This document shows, in pieces, positions 28,146 to 36,223 of a stretch of 40,136 nt of DNA. The notes below the pieces were generated by a model, which saw only the letters and a list, made by a program, of their open reading frames with translations, was not told where the DNA came from and ran no database searches. The DNA comes from Candidatus Woesebacteria bacterium GW2011_GWB1_39_12. GTDB lineage: Bacteria; Patescibacteriota; Microgenomatia; UBA8517. Positions within the stretch are counted from its first letter, which is position 1. Every line of letters begins with the position of its first letter. A program made the position numbers and the translations under genes. The stretch spans positions 1 through 40,136 of the forward strand of contig LBWB01000016.1 of the NCBI GenBank assembly GCA_000993405.1, written 5' to 3'.

Positions 28146-31100
28146 CTATTTATAAAGTTTTCTCATCTCGGCCTTTACCTCGTCAGTTACAATCCCAGCC
28201 TGAATGAGTAGTTTAAGATGTTTAGGTTGGTTTTTTAGAACAAAACTATCAAGTCTGTCCAAGACCGCCTGTGCCCTTGCCGTTGGGTCATCAATCGTTA
28301 AAAGTTCCCTATCGGCTTTCATAATTCCCAACTTCTCCAACTTTCTGTACTTCTCCGCCTGAGCAATAACCTCATCAGTTGCCAGTCCTGAAGATTTTAT
28401 TTTCTCTATAACGGTCTTATCTTTCTTAGCCTTCTTGATTTCAGTTAACAGTAGGTCAGCCTTATCGGTAACTGAAACATTATCAAGTAGCTTAGGATTA
28501 ATCCCTTTCCCTGCGTCATACTGGACTATCATAGTGTCTAAATTATTTTTCTCCGTTCCGCCATAGGTTTGACCTCCTGCTCCAAAGAACATTGGTATTC
28601 CAAAAGGAATTGATGAGGGGTCGTCATTATAAAGGTCGGCCATATCCTGAATAAACATTGGGATTATTCGCTTGATGATTTCCTGTTTGGCGTCAAACGG
28701 TTGTCCTTCAAAACTTGTTCCTTTAGACCAGTTAAGAAAAAAAGACATAACGGGAGCAGTCTTATTTTCAAAATAAGTATTAATTAAATCATATCTTGTC
28801 AAAGGTTTATATCCTTCCCCCAGTTTAATCTTCTTTCCAGTTATGGAACTTGTAAGTTCTCCTTTGATAAGCCTTGCCAAAAGTACAATTGGCTGTTGAA
28901 ATCCGCCTAAGATATCTATTCTCGTATTTCCTTTTTTAAGTTTAAGAAAGTCTGAATTAGTTGGGTCAGTTACTACTTCAAACCCCCCAAGTTTTCCCAG
29001 CTCAAGTAGAGTCGCACTTCCAGCAACATAAGCAAATAAAGTTTTAAGGGCTTCCTTTCTGACAGCGGGTTGAAGTTTTGTATAGTATAGAGGATTTAGT
29101 AATTGAATTCGGGAAGCCAGAAGTCGTGGTGAGAATAATACCGAGGTAACTTCTGTTCCTACTTTCTCAAGTAGCCCTAAAGTTCCCCTCCCCGTCATGG
29201 CATTTATGAACTTAGCCATATCTTTCAGGTATCTTGGGTCTCCAATATCCCCAGTTCTCTTTCCGACTTCAACCATCTTATTGAATACATCAGCCCTCAT
29301 TTTGTTAGCAAATCCTGTATAAGCTCTTGCTGACGCTCTTACAAATTTTCCAATTATAGGAATTTTCTCAGCTAAAGATGACCTGAACTGTTCCTCACGT
29401 TTTTCCAACTGTTCTCCTAAATTCATGATAGAAAGTTTATTCTCCCTCATCATTTGGTAATTGGGACTTTTAACGATGCTTTCATTAAGTTCATTAACAG
29501 CTTTTTCTGAGAAAAAATACTTGAATTGTTCCTTAAAAGCTCCCGCCCATTCTTTAGGATGACGATATCCTCCAAATATCCCCTGTCTAAGACCAAAAGA
29601 CATATCAAATCCTCCAGCAAGTAGTGAGCGTGGGATAGAGAGTGCGTCTCCAAAAAACGACATAACTTTTTCCATTACAGGTCTTTTATCCAGTATCGCC
29701 TTAGTAAATTCTTCTCCAAATACATCACTTAATAATGAGAGTTCATTCTTGGTTGGTAGAGCTGTTCCCTCTTTGCCAAACATCTTGACTAAAGCGTTGT
29801 TGGCTGTCACTTTTTCCCAATCAGTTATAACAGGTGAAGTCTTTACTTGGTCAAATAAGGAATCAATGGTTGGTTGGTCAACAGTTTTTCTTAGGGTTTC
29901 AAATTGAACCTTCGGGAGTTGTCCTTTAAGTTTTACTAGTTGTTCATAAAAACCCTTTTCCCCAGATACAGTTTCTCCTGTCTTGGTAAACTCTCCAATT
30001 CTTGCTCCACGTTCCTTTGTGTATAAACTCTCCTGCGTTTGACGTAAAGGTTTAAGAGCTTCAATTACTTTGTTAATTGGTGGAACTTCAGGTGGTGGAG
30101 GAATAACTGGTTCAGGTGGTATAGCCCCACCTGGAGTAGTCGGCAATATTTTAGGTAATGGTTTTCCCGCTTTACCCAGCACTTGGCTCATCAACTCTTC
30201 GTGTGGAATTCCCATCTGGTCGGCTACCGCCTGAGATGAAGGAAGTTTTCCGATTGCTGGAACCCCAACTTGATACTTTTCATTCTGCTTGACAAGGGCA
30301 GTAAATCTGTCAAGGTCTTTTTGGAAAGGTACTTGTGGTATTTCTACTCCTCCCTGTACTGGGGGTTGTTTTAGTCTTAATCTTTCTTCTGGGGTTATGG
30401 GTTTGATAGATAGACCCATTGGTATATCTTCAATCCTGTATCCTCCTTTAGGCATCTTTAAATCTTCTCTCGCTTTAGCATACCAAATAGGCTCTTTCTT
30501 TCCTCCAGTAACAATAGGTCGTTTTTGGTATTTGTCTATTTCGCTATAAAAGACTTCTTCTCTTGGTTTAGGTTTAGTAAATTGTCCTAATTCATTTCTA
30601 AAAAATTCTTTTGAAGCAGTAATAGCTTCCTTATCAGTTGCCTTAGGAAATACTTTTTTATAAGCATTTATAATGGAAGAAAGTATTTTACCAGCCGTAT
30701 AACCCAATGCTCCTACTCCTCCCCCTAAAACTGCTCCCCCCGCCCCACCTATCGCAGTTGAACCAGCGACCCTTTTAGTATATTCTAATAAGTTTTTTTC
30801 ATCCTGATTTTCTTGTAATCCTCCAGTCAGTCCATAAGCACCTCCAAATTTTCCAAAACCTAATGCTCCTTTACCTATAGATTTTAATAAGGTTTTTTTT
30901 CCTACTTCTTTAACAATAGTTTTAACTGCTCCTCCACCAAACGGAAGCATGATTGCGTTTAAAATTCCAGTTCCTAATTGTCCAACGTCTCCTAAAGTTT
31001 TTTGAATAGGAACTTTTTGTCCTCCTACTGTTCTTCCTAAGTCTAACGACAACTTTGTTCCTCCTCCAACAATATCTCTCGGAATATTAGCAAACCCTTC

Positions 31101-31376
31101 AAGTAATGGTTTACCTAAATAGTCATATCCCCAATCTAATCCTTTGTATCCTGTTTGAATTTTTGGAAGTACAACTGGTTTGTAGGGTTCCTGCATAAAT
31201 GAACTTATTTTCTGTACTGGTTGTTCAAATTTAAGAAGTGTTTGAGAAGCTTGTGGGTTTTGTGTTGCCCAATTTTGTATACCAGTTTGAGCCGTCTTGA
31301 TAGGATTTTGAATAAAAGAACTAACTCCTCCCGCAAGGTTGCCTAATTTTCTTTTGATTGCTGAGATTAAATTCAT
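28146..31376 (-). CDS. Giant internal virion / ejection protein (LPD38-like)
   Basis: 1076 residues. Residues ~120-235 carry Gly/Ala-rich hydrophobic segments (KGALGFGKFGGAYGLTGG; GGAVLGGGVGALGYTAGKIL) suited to membrane penetration. A Pro-rich linker follows (~405-430). The C-terminal third (NAMTGRGTLGLLEKVGTEVT, VLFSPRLLASRIQL, FQQPIVLLARL) resembles the large polyvalent protein domain LPD38 known from phage ejection proteins. Probably leaves the capsid to build the trans-envelope DNA channel, as gp14-gp16 do in T7-like phages. Family assignment from memory of the FSPR-type pattern only. Confidence 0.65.
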   Translation of the reverse strand: MNLISAIKRKLGNLAGGVSSFIQNPIKTAQTGIQNWATQNPQASQTLLKFEQPVQKISSFMQEPYKPVVLPKIQTGYKGLDWGYDYLGKPLLEGFANIPRDIVGGGTKLSLDLGRTVGGQKVPIQKTLGDVGQLGTGILNAIMLPFGGGAVKTIVKEVGKKTLLKSIGKGALGFGKFGGAYGLTGGLQENQDEKNLLEYTKRVAGSTAIGGAGGAVLGGGVGALGYTAGKILSSIINAYKKVFPKATDKEAITASKEFFRNELGQFTKPKPREEVFYSEIDKYQKRPIVTGGKKEPIWYAKAREDLKMPKGGYRIEDIPMGLSIKPITPEERLRLKQPPVQGGVEIPQVPFQKDLDRFTALVKQNEKYQVGVPAIGKLPSSQAVADQMGIPHEELMSQVLGKAGKPLPKILPTTPGGAIPPEPVIPPPPEVPPINKVIEALKPLRQTQESLYTKERGARIGEFTKTGETVSGEKGFYEQLVKLKGQLPKVQFETLRKTVDQPTIDSLFDQVKTSPVITDWEKVTANNALVKMFGKEGTALPTKNELSLLSDVFGEEFTKAILDKRPVMEKVMSFFGDALSIPRSLLAGGFDMSFGLRQGIFGGYRHPKEWAGAFKEQFKYFFSEKAVNELNESIVKSPNYQMMRENKLSIMNLGEQLEKREEQFRSSLAEKIPIIGKFVRASARAYTGFANKMRADVFNKMVEVGKRTGDIGDPRYLKDMAKFINAMTGRGTLGLLEKVGTEVTSVLFSPRLLASRIQLLNPLYYTKLQPAVRKEALKTLFAYVAGSATLLELGKLGGFEVVTDPTNSDFLKLKKGNTRIDILGGFQQPIVLLARLIKGELTSSITGKKIKLGEGYKPLTRYDLINTYFENKTAPVMSFFLNWSKGTSFEGQPFDAKQEIIKRIIPMFIQDMADLYNDDPSSIPFGIPMFFGAGGQTYGGTEKNNLDTMIVQYDAGKGINPKLLDNVSVTDKADLLLTEIKKAKKDKTVIEKIKSSGLATDEVIAQAEKYRKLEKLGIMKADRELLTIDDPTARAQAVLDRLDSFVLKNQPKHLKLLIQAGIVTDEVKAEMRKLYK

Positions 31377-31385
31377 ACATAGTTT

Positions 31386-32903
31386 TTACTGTAATAATGA
31401 TGCAATAGTTTGTTCTCCAGTTTCAGGTGTTATTTGATTTCCAACATATCCTTTATTAGACGATAAAGTCTGTGCGGTAGGTTTAACGTAAGGAAGAAGC
31501 CCAAGTAATCTGTTCTTTCTTTGTTCCTCTGCCGATTGAGCCATCTGGGCCGCTTGGAATTGAGTTGTAATAGTATCTTTCTTAGCTGCCATTCTGTCAT
31601 TTAACATCTTCATTAAACTATCAAGTCCTACTCCTGCATATTGGGCAGACCGCATTAGCTTTGTAAGTTGCTCTCTAAGTGGTTGAGCTCTTGCGGAAAT
31701 CAGCCTTCTTCTCTGGTCTTCAGTCATCAATACATTTCCAGCCTCTCTTGTTACCTGTCCATCAATGGCTTCAATCTCATCAGTTACAGATAATACTTGG
31801 GTATTCAAATCATTAAGAACTGCCTGTTGTTTGGTAACTCCAAGTTCTTCAGCCATCTTGGTATATGCAGCATCAAGGTCTTCTGTAGGCATATTAGCTA
31901 TTTGGTTTGAAGTAGCCATTAACTCCTGAAGTATCATATCCCGTACTTCCTGATTTTGCAGTCCTGTAAACATTTGTCCTTGTTCTCCAACTGCTCCTCC
32001 TCCACTACCAGCAAATATACCCTCAGGAGTTGTAGGTAATTCTGGAGTTTTAATTGGAGGTTTAATTGGAGGTTTAGTTGTTGGAGCTCCAAAGATATTT
32101 GAACCACCTTTATCAGTTCTTTGTTTTCCAAGTAAATCACTTAACTTTTCGGTTAATCCTATCTCTTTAGTTCCCCAACTTCCAACTGGAGCTTGAACCT
32201 TACTATATACATCTCCAAGAGCTTTAGCTCCTGGAAGAAATGTTCCAGCAATATTTAAACCTTTTTGTAACCAGTCTGTCTTTGGTAAGTTGGTAGCACT
32301 TCCCCTATCTCCAGCTTGAACTTCTCCACGTCTTTGAATAGCCGCTCCTAAATCAGCAACACCTTTAGTAAGTCCTTGTCCTATTGAACTGGCTGTCTCT
32401 TGTAATTTTCTCTGTAGAGCTCCCATATTAAATATCTGAGGTTGTGCTGGAGTTGGAACTGGTGTTGGAACTGGAGTTACTGCTGGAGTAGTTGCTTTTC
32501 TTTGAGCTTCTTGTGCTGCTTGTTCGGCCTTATATGCGTTCCAAGAAGGGTCTCCCCATTCAGCTTCATAAATTCCCCTTGAAGGGTCAACTATTTTATA
32601 AGTTCTTCCGCTAATAGTAATTTTATCACCTACATTTTTTCCTCTTGTTAAATCTGCGTCAGAACCACCTGTCGGTGCTGGTTGTTGTCCTCCGCCACCA
32701 CCTGAAGTTCCACCAATGGTTGCCGAAGTTTTTAATTGTGCTGAAGAATCTTTAACTGGGCCTTCTCCAATAAATTTATCAATTTGGGACAATTGTTGTT
32801 GCTGTTGAGCTGTCGGTGGTTTTACACGAGATATCAATTTAGAGGCTTCTGATTGTTGAGGTTGAAAAAATGACTGTACTTTTCTAACTATGGCGTTCCA
32901 CAT
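31386..32903 (-). CDS. Internal virion protein with low-complexity linkers
   Basis: 505 residues, Gln/Pro/Ala-rich N-terminal part (PTAQQQQQ; GGTSGGGGGQQPAPTGG; TPVPTPVPTPAQPQ) and a helical C-terminal part (residues ~330-470, e.g. LVTKQQAVLNDLN-like heptads, TREAGNVLMTEDQRRRLISA). Directly precedes the giant ejection protein, so probably another internal or ejection protein. No domain recognised. Confidence 0.6.
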   Translation of the reverse strand: MWNAIVRKVQSFFQPQQSEASKLISRVKPPTAQQQQQLSQIDKFIGEGPVKDSSAQLKTSATIGGTSGGGGGQQPAPTGGSDADLTRGKNVGDKITISGRTYKIVDPSRGIYEAEWGDPSWNAYKAEQAAQEAQRKATTPAVTPVPTPVPTPAQPQIFNMGALQRKLQETASSIGQGLTKGVADLGAAIQRRGEVQAGDRGSATNLPKTDWLQKGLNIAGTFLPGAKALGDVYSKVQAPVGSWGTKEIGLTEKLSDLLGKQRTDKGGSNIFGAPTTKPPIKPPIKTPELPTTPEGIFAGSGGGAVGEQGQMFTGLQNQEVRDMILQELMATSNQIANMPTEDLDAAYTKMAEELGVTKQQAVLNDLNTQVLSVTDEIEAIDGQVTREAGNVLMTEDQRRRLISARAQPLREQLTKLMRSAQYAGVGLDSLMKMLNDRMAAKKDTITTQFQAAQMAQSAEEQRKNRLLGLLPYVKPTAQTLSSNKGYVGNQITPETGEQTIASLLQ

Positions 32904-32960
32904 AAATATAATGAAATGTTAATAGAACCAATAATAATTACTATTATCTAAATAATCAAA

Positions 32961-33629
32961 TCAACTGACGTTGGTTGCTATACCTTTTGTAAAAACAATA
33001 GTTCCTGAAGTAGTTGTTGTTCCACCAAAATCAACTGTTTTAATATAAACAACAGTTCCGTCAACTCCTACTGTTCCACCTACTGAATATGCTATTGGAT
33101 TAACCGTACCCCCTGTTAAAGATGGCGTACCAATAGTCGGAGTTACTAAATTAAGACTGGTCGCAGTTCCGCCTATTATTGTTGGAGTTCCAAAAGTACC
33201 TAAGCTATATGTCCCACCCGTAATGGTAGGAGTTCCAAGTGTAAGAGTATTTGCCGTACCACCAGTTGAAGCCATCGTTCCTATTGTTGGGGTAACTAAC
33301 TTCATACTGGTTGCCGTTCCTCCGTTATATACCATATTTGTAAGCGTTATTCCTGTAAGGTCATCTGCCCCTCCTGAAGTATGGGAGGCGGCATGAAGTT
33401 TAGTGTGATGCTGGTCTGACGTTACTCCACCCAAATCATTATGTAAAACTGTTCCTGTGACCTCACGGGTTAAATCTATAGCGGGTTGGTCTAAATTATT
33501 ATGATGATGAATGGTCGGTTCGGGTTCATCTTTCATCTCTGGGGTTCTAACCACCTTGACTTCCTTGCCATCTATAATGGTAAATTCATCTTTAGCCTCA
33601 AGTGATGGAGTTTTAATATTGTCGTCCAT
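32961..33629 (-). CDS. Tail fibre / adaptor protein with GGT repeats
   Basis: 222 residues. Repeats of (T/S)PTI-x-GGT-like units (TPTIGTMASTGGTANT, TPTITGGTYS, TPTIIGGTATS, TPSLTGGTVN) over residues ~100-185 imply a beta-rich shaft. HHHNN and DQHH in the N-terminal part could bind metal, as in some fibre proteins. Overlaps the end of the next-upstream tail gene by 1 bp. Confidence 0.6.
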   Translation of the reverse strand: MDDNIKTPSLEAKDEFTIIDGKEVKVVRTPEMKDEPEPTIHHHNNLDQPAIDLTREVTGTVLHNDLGGVTSDQHHTKLHAASHTSGGADDLTGITLTNMVYNGGTATSMKLVTPTIGTMASTGGTANTLTLGTPTITGGTYSLGTFGTPTIIGGTATSLNLVTPTIGTPSLTGGTVNPIAYSVGGTVGVDGTVVYIKTVDFGGTTTTSGTIVFTKGIATNVS

Positions 33630-35062
33630 TATAAAAATTCCTCAGTATCTATTAACATTCCTAAACTGGTAATCTGTGGTGCTGTCGTTCCGTTTCCCAC
33701 ATTGGCAAGGGCCAATTGAAATTCTTTTGCCCTCCAGTCTACGGTAAATCTCTTCTCGGTTATTGCCCCGTCAGTTGTGTAGGAGGCAGTCCCAAGAGCC
33801 GTCCAACTTGAGGCATTATCAAGTTTATACTCTACCGCTACAGACTCACCTGTCGCCAAAGGCCTGAAAGAAGCCTTGACTATTTTTGCGTATTTTCCTT
33901 TATAAGGTTGTTTGTCATCAAAAACCATAGACTCAAAACGGGAAGAAGTATAATAAAGAGACGTTGAGATTTGGTCTACTCCCACAGTTCCCGCCCCATT
34001 CTGCCACCCTATGTAAAATTGGGAAGGACTGACTCCCTTAACTGCCCCGATTATAACCGCTGTTCCCTGATTAGTAGTTCCTGAAATCGGGTAGTCAAAA
34101 TTAAGACTGTTTGAATAGTTCTTGTTTATCTGTCCGTAAGAGTAGACGCCCCTGTAAACTGTAGTTGAATCCCCATTTGAAACGGCAAAGTAAGGAATAC
34201 CATTTTGGACTGTTACTGCCCCAGGATAAACTTCAATATACTTTCCCACTCCGACAAATGGGATACGTTTTAATTTAACTAGGTTCCCATTCCAGGCATA
34301 CATGTTGCCGTGAATCCCCGCCCAAATATAGAGGTTGTTCTGGTGAAAGAGCATCGCATTAACTCCGCCCTCGTTGATTTCTATTATATCGTTATAAGTC
34401 GTTGCAGTCCCGTCCCACAGGAAGATTTTAGAATTTCCTACAGCGTTGATACTATCTCCTTGATAAGTACCTATCGCCAGAAACTTACCAGTTATCGCCG
34501 TAAGGCATCTGATGTGATAACCAGGCGGGAGGGTAAGAGAATTATAAGTATAGGTTGTCCCATCATAGGTTGAGAGATAACGCCCATTTCCAATACAGAT
34601 GTAGTTTATGAAATTTGTCATTGGAAGCCATGTTTCATATCCTACGCTTGTAATAGTCCCATAAGGGGTAGTTAATGATGGAGTTCCTGAAATTGGGCCG
34701 TAACGTGAAACAGCAGCACTTCCTCCAAGATATACATAATCATTAAAAAACTCCATTCCCTGACCTTGGGAAGTAGAGACTGTTCCTACAAGTGAGAATG
34801 TTCCAGTTCCTCCAGTTTTCTTGTAGAATTTTCCCGTATTCCCATAAAAGTAGACATCAGAGTTTACAGGTGAAATCCAGGTAATAAGGTCGGTATCTAT
34901 TGTCCCTGAATTTTTAGTGGCAGCATAGTTAGTTTTTAAGACATCAGGGTCGCTGCGGTAATCCAAAGAAACTCCATTGTAGAAAGAGCCAGGTATTCCT
35001 ACCTTACTTCCGTCAGCCAGTCCCGAATGGAAACGGTCTACAAGAAAATATTTTTGTGCTAT
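33629..35062 (-). CDS. Tail tubular B-like / beta-propeller tail protein, AUA start
   Basis: 477 residues if started at ATA (35060-35062): AQKYFLVDRFHSGLADGSKV then GIPGSFYNGVSLDYRSDPDV, which reads as genuine protein. AAGGAGG lies 8 nt before the ATA and straddles the preceding stop codon. No ATG, GTG or TTG lies in frame before a TTG at 34964-34966, which also has GGAG five bases upstream and is the alternative (445 residues). The body has repeated W/Y-G beta-strand turns (VYFYGNTGKFYKK; NYICIGNGRYLSTYDG; NNLYIWAGIHGNMYAWNG) suggesting a propeller. Follows the tail tubular A-like gene. Confidence 0.7.
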   Translation of the reverse strand: MAQKYFLVDRFHSGLADGSKVGIPGSFYNGVSLDYRSDPDVLKTNYAATKNSGTIDTDLITWISPVNSDVYFYGNTGKFYKKTGGTGTFSLVGTVSTSQGQGMEFFNDYVYLGGSAAVSRYGPISGTPSLTTPYGTITSVGYETWLPMTNFINYICIGNGRYLSTYDGTTYTYNSLTLPPGYHIRCLTAITGKFLAIGTYQGDSINAVGNSKIFLWDGTATTYNDIIEINEGGVNAMLFHQNNLYIWAGIHGNMYAWNGNLVKLKRIPFVGVGKYIEVYPGAVTVQNGIPYFAVSNGDSTTVYRGVYSYGQINKNYSNSLNFDYPISGTTNQGTAVIIGAVKGVSPSQFYIGWQNGAGTVGVDQISTSLYYTSSRFESMVFDDKQPYKGKYAKIVKASFRPLATGESVAVEYKLDNASSWTALGTASYTTDGAITEKRFTVDWRAKEFQLALANVGNGTTAPQITSLGMLIDTEEFL

Positions 35063-35075
35063 ATTATTTTCCTCC

Positions 35076-35969
35076 TTATTGAGTTGCTACGGGTGGTGGA
35101 TTATTTGGGTCTGTTACACCTATCAATCTATAGCTTGAGATATATTGCCCCGTAGATTTATAACCATATCTCTGCTTCATTTTTTCCATACCATCTTTGA
35201 ATTGTCTAAGATAGAAAGCAGCATGGTTATCTTCCCTCTTCAAAGTCCAATATCGTCCAACTGCCCCTAACCAAATAAGGTCATGAAAATCCTCTGGAAG
35301 CGAGGGCATTTCCCCTATTACATAAGTATCTCCCGATACACTTGCTCCACCAAAGGCTCTTTTTAGAGTAATAACTGTATTACTTGTACGGGATGTAATT
35401 TCGTACCACCAGTCATCAGTATCAAACTTGAAGTATCGTCCAACCATAGCCGCAGTCCAAGTTGTACTCCCTCCAGTTATAGCATATTTACTTGTAGTAA
35501 TAGTGATAGAGGCGGTTCCCGTTGTATAGTCATCAACTGATAAATCCCTAACGGATTTTTCGTAAACTATCGTAACGGTTTTTCCAGCTGTAGAGGGAAT
35601 GGGAAAGATTTGAATTTCTGTTTCATCATTTACAAAGTAGAATTCCGCTATGTTTGAAGTATAATCTGAACCATACTGATTTAACTTAGTCCAGTAATCC
35701 CAATCAGAAATTTCCTTAAGAGAATAGACAATATCAGAAACCGTTACTGAAACCGACTTAACTCTCTTTATATTGTAAGGAAAAGTATATGCCTGTTGAG
35801 ATGCCACAGTTGAACAAGTTCCCGAAGTTTCCATAAAAGGCCAATTCCAATAGGAAAGAATATTCCTATGAACCATGTTAATATAACGTCCACCTCTTGT
35901 CACATTGGCAGTTGCTGTATCCTGCGTCTCATCCTGATAAATTGTATTCAAAGTTTGCCAGCTTAACAT
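35076..35969 (-). CDS. Tail tubular A-like / head-tail adaptor
   Basis: 297 residues. Begins MLSWQTLNTIYQDETQDTAT, with NRGGRYINM-type helix then YWNWPFM, and the C-terminal LPEDFHDLIWLGAVGRYWTL then REDNHAAFYLRQFKDGMEKM. This matches gp11-type adaptors or tail-tubular A proteins that ring the portal. Its stop is overlapped by the Shine-Dalgarno of the next gene. Confidence 0.6.
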   Translation of the reverse strand: MLSWQTLNTIYQDETQDTATANVTRGGRYINMVHRNILSYWNWPFMETSGTCSTVASQQAYTFPYNIKRVKSVSVTVSDIVYSLKEISDWDYWTKLNQYGSDYTSNIAEFYFVNDETEIQIFPIPSTAGKTVTIVYEKSVRDLSVDDYTTGTASITITTSKYAITGGSTTWTAAMVGRYFKFDTDDWWYEITSRTSNTVITLKRAFGGASVSGDTYVIGEMPSLPEDFHDLIWLGAVGRYWTLKREDNHAAFYLRQFKDGMEKMKQRYGYKSTGQYISSYRLIGVTDPNNPPPVATQ

Positions 35970-35972
35970 TTT

Positions 35973-36221
35973 TTATGTCCAACTTGTCTGGGGGGCAGTT
36001 ACCCCAGTATAACTTGATTGGTTAATGGTTTGCCCAGTAAAAGTAGCGTGAGAGTCTTTGGGATTTCTCCCTCCATACTTATATCTGGCTCCAGTAACCC
36101 TGCCTCCATATTTAAGTCTTAATCCTCTAAGTCCTCCATATTTATATCGTCCCCAACGGTCTCCCTGAGAGAATGTAGTTTGATTTGTAGTATCTTGAGT
36201 AAAAGCTGTTTGATTTGACAT
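35973..36221 (-). CDS. Small (R/L)KYGG-repeat structural protein, 82 aa
   Basis: Three RYKYGG/RLKYGG units between residues ~25 and 52 (DRWGRYKYGG, LRLKYGG, ARYKYGG), flanked by Thr/Gln/Ser-rich ends (NQTAFTQDTTNQTTFSQ; TINQSSYTGVTAPQTSW). Possibly a small glue or adaptor in the tail. Between the glycosyltransferase and the tail tubular A-like gene with gaps of 2-3 bp. No family recognised. Confidence 0.55.
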   Translation of the reverse strand: MSNQTAFTQDTTNQTTFSQGDRWGRYKYGGLRGLRLKYGGRVTGARYKYGGRNPKDSHATFTGQTINQSSYTGVTAPQTSWT

Positions 36222-36223
36222 AA

